Positions 7,135 through 7,735 of a stretch of DNA of 7,735 bases are shown one piece after another. A model generated the notes under the pieces. That model did no database searches and was not told where the DNA came from. It worked only from the letters and a program-made list of their open reading frames with translations. Every line of letters starts with the position of its first letter. The first letter of the stretch is position 1. A program made the translations under genes and the position numbers. The stretch comes from an uncultured Saprospiraceae bacterium (GTDB lineage: Bacteria; Bacteroidota; Bacteroidia; Chitinophagales; Saprospiraceae): positions 1-7,735 of the forward strand of contig CAKZUM010000149.1 in the NCBI GenBank assembly GCA_937921525.1, read 5' to 3'.

Positions 7135-7173
7135 TAGAATAGCGGTAAAAGTAACACCTTTACCGCTATTCTA
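7135..7173. repeat. 15-bp perfect hairpin
   Basis: TAGAATAGCGGTAAA at 7135-7149 and its exact reverse complement at 7159-7173 enclose a 9-base loop. On the minus strand the stem is followed by GTTTTAAAA, a modest T-tract, so it could terminate leftward transcription. No leftward gene lies immediately upstream of it, however, and on the plus strand there is no T-tract. Its AGAATAG ends resemble the AGAATAGAGA unit of the neighbouring repeat cluster, suggesting it belongs to the same element. Confidence 0.6.
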
Positions 7174-7290
7174 TTAGTAACGAGGAGATAATAAATGTAC
7201 GTTCTTGGGTAGCTTATTTTTTTCTTAGTTTTCTTTTGAAAGCGGGAGTATTGTTGATACTATGACCGATTTCAAGAGGAAAATAAGATG

Positions 7291-7375
7291 AATGAGCGAT
7301 CCCGCAGGGTGAATGTCCTAAGACATTCAAGCAAATGAACCGCAAAGCGGACGGGCTGGCAATAAGCAGCCAAGA
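7291..7375 (+). ncRNA. GC-rich multi-hairpin module, possible small RNA or dispersed repeat
   Basis: Within AT-rich surroundings this 85-base stretch is about 52% GC (44 G or C counted) and folds locally as a chain of stems: CCC/GGG at 7301-7309, TGAATGTC with GACATTCA around a CTAA loop (7310-7329), CCGC/GCGG around AAA (7340-7350), and GGCTG/CAGCC (7354-7371). No full promoter match or clear terminator was found, and the strand is arbitrary because perfect hairpins fold on both. Short frames across it look random. A dispersed chromosomal repeat is as likely as a transcribed RNA. Confidence 0.3.
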
Positions 7376-7462
7376 GTGTATAGTTATTATTTCGTCGTTA
7401 CTTAGTGAAAGGAATTAAATAAGTTGAGCTAGAAGGCGCAGTTATTTTTTCTTAATATAAAA

Positions 7463-7594
7463 GGCTTTACTGCAAAAAGGTGTCGGACACTTCACTTTAG
7501 CAAAAGTTATAATCATTAGTCTCTAGTGCATAGCTATTTATAAATAACAAGTGTCCGACACCTTTTCTCAAAGTGCCCTTTTTTCAATAAAGCC
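7463..7594. mobile_element. 132-bp MITE/BIME-like element with terminal inverted repeats
   Basis: The outer ends, 7463-7480 and 7577-7594, are inverted repeats matching at 16 of 18 positions (GGCTTTA at both tips). Inside them AAAAGGTGTCGGACACTT (7475-7492) and its exact reverse complement (7549-7566) form an 18-bp inner pair around a 56-base AT-rich centre. The right end differs from the left by about 16 extra bases between outer and inner parts. The element is bordered on both sides by ATAAAA (7457-7462 and 7595-7600), which may be a 6-bp target duplication, though the sequence is low in complexity. It has no coding capacity. The GTGTCGGACAC dyad resembles REP-type repeats linked to Y1 (RAYT) transposases, from memory only. 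It ends 20 bases before the FAD-oxidase start. Confidence 0.6.
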
Positions 7595-7614
7595 ATAAAA
7601 CAGTACTCAAAAAA

Positions 7615-7735
7615 ATGGAAAAACATCTTCAACAGCTAAGTCAACAACTACAAGGCGAACTTCATTTTGATTCCCTGATGAAAACGCTCTATTCCACAGA
7701 TGCTTCCGTTTATCAAGAATTGCCTCTAGCTGTTG
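7615..7735 (+). CDS. FAD-linked oxidase / D-lactate dehydrogenase-like protein, N-terminal fragment
   Basis: The frame opens at an ATG after a run of A and stays open for 40 codons to the window end, so only the N-terminus is visible. The sequence HFDSLMKTLYSTDASVYQELPLAV resembles the entry to the FAD-binding (PCMH) domain of GlcD/Dld/YdiJ-type oxidoreductases, where a TDASVY-like motif precedes the pyrophosphate-binding region. In Bacteroidota such starts usually belong to proteins of roughly 970 residues that also carry a C-terminal iron-sulfur domain. That part lies outside the window and is inference. The substrate, probably a 2-hydroxy acid such as lactate or glycolate, cannot be told. 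Its promoter is not obvious, because an inverted-repeat element ends just 20 bases upstream and may have replaced or supplied the upstream signals. Confidence 0.75.
   Translation, partial: MEKHLQQLSQQLQGELHFDSLMKTLYSTDASVYQELPLAV

Larger units (their letters stand above)
6963..7614. other. 652-base repeat-rich non-coding region
   Basis: This gap lies between the divergently read porD-like and FAD-oxidase genes and should hold both promoters, yet I found no full TAnnTTTG box in it. No open frame longer than about 30 codons looks real. It is instead occupied by structured DNA: nested inverted repeats (6966-7132), a 15-bp hairpin (7135-7173), a GC-rich chain of hairpins (7291-7375) and a terminal-inverted-repeat element (7463-7594). 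The sequence at about 7184-7290 and 7376-7462 shows nothing recognisable. Confidence 0.75.

Noticed and set aside
7247..7261. AGTAT/ATACT inverted repeat
   Set aside because: A 5-bp arm is too short to be meaningful without other evidence.
7335..7418. 27-residue plus-strand frame beginning MNRKADGLAIS
   Set aside because: It runs through the GC-rich hairpin module and then AT-rich sequence, has no family resemblance, and is better explained by the structured DNA.

Overview
The window looks like chromosomal DNA from a member of the Bacteroidota. The DNA is AT-rich, starts lack Shine-Dalgarno sequences, several upstream gaps contain matches to the Bacteroidota -7 box (TAnnTTTG), and one gene encodes a DUF4835/PorD-type protein, a family tied to the type IX secretion system of this phylum. 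I cannot name the genus. GC-rich hairpin repeats in an AT-rich background would fit a Saprospiria-like genome, but that is a weak guess.

Layout, left to right. Positions 1-316 are non-coding and hold the terminator of the next gene. A complete mitochondrial-type aconitase (317-2587, minus) is divergent from a complete glutamate 5-kinase, proB (2936-4012, plus). The 348-base gap between them holds candidate promoters, a 9+9 bp inverted repeat and a possible 10-codon leader ORF that overlaps the proB start. proB converges on a membrane-anchored subtilisin-family protease (4192-5730, minus). The gap between these two is almost filled by an inverted and direct repeat cluster with a near-perfect 33-base palindrome. 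Upstream of the protease lie its leader, a clean bidirectional terminator (about 5975-6015), and the porD-like gene (6045-6962, minus). The last gene is the first 40 codons of an FAD-linked oxidase on the plus strand, starting at 7615 and cut by the window end.

Function. The genes are mainly housekeeping: a TCA-cycle enzyme, the first enzyme of proline synthesis, a probable periplasmic protease and a T9SS-associated protein. They appear to be separate transcription units, not one pathway operon. There is no CRISPR array, tRNA, rRNA, phage gene or transposase.

The least ordinary part is the 652-base non-coding stretch at 6963-7614. It carries four distinct structured modules: a nested set of inverted repeats, a 15-bp hairpin, a GC-rich chain of small hairpins that could be a small RNA or a dispersed repeat, and a 132-bp element with terminal inverted repeats and a possible 6-bp target duplication. 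I found no new multi-gene system. The best candidates for something undescribed are these non-coding elements and the four-helix membrane module fused to the subtilase.
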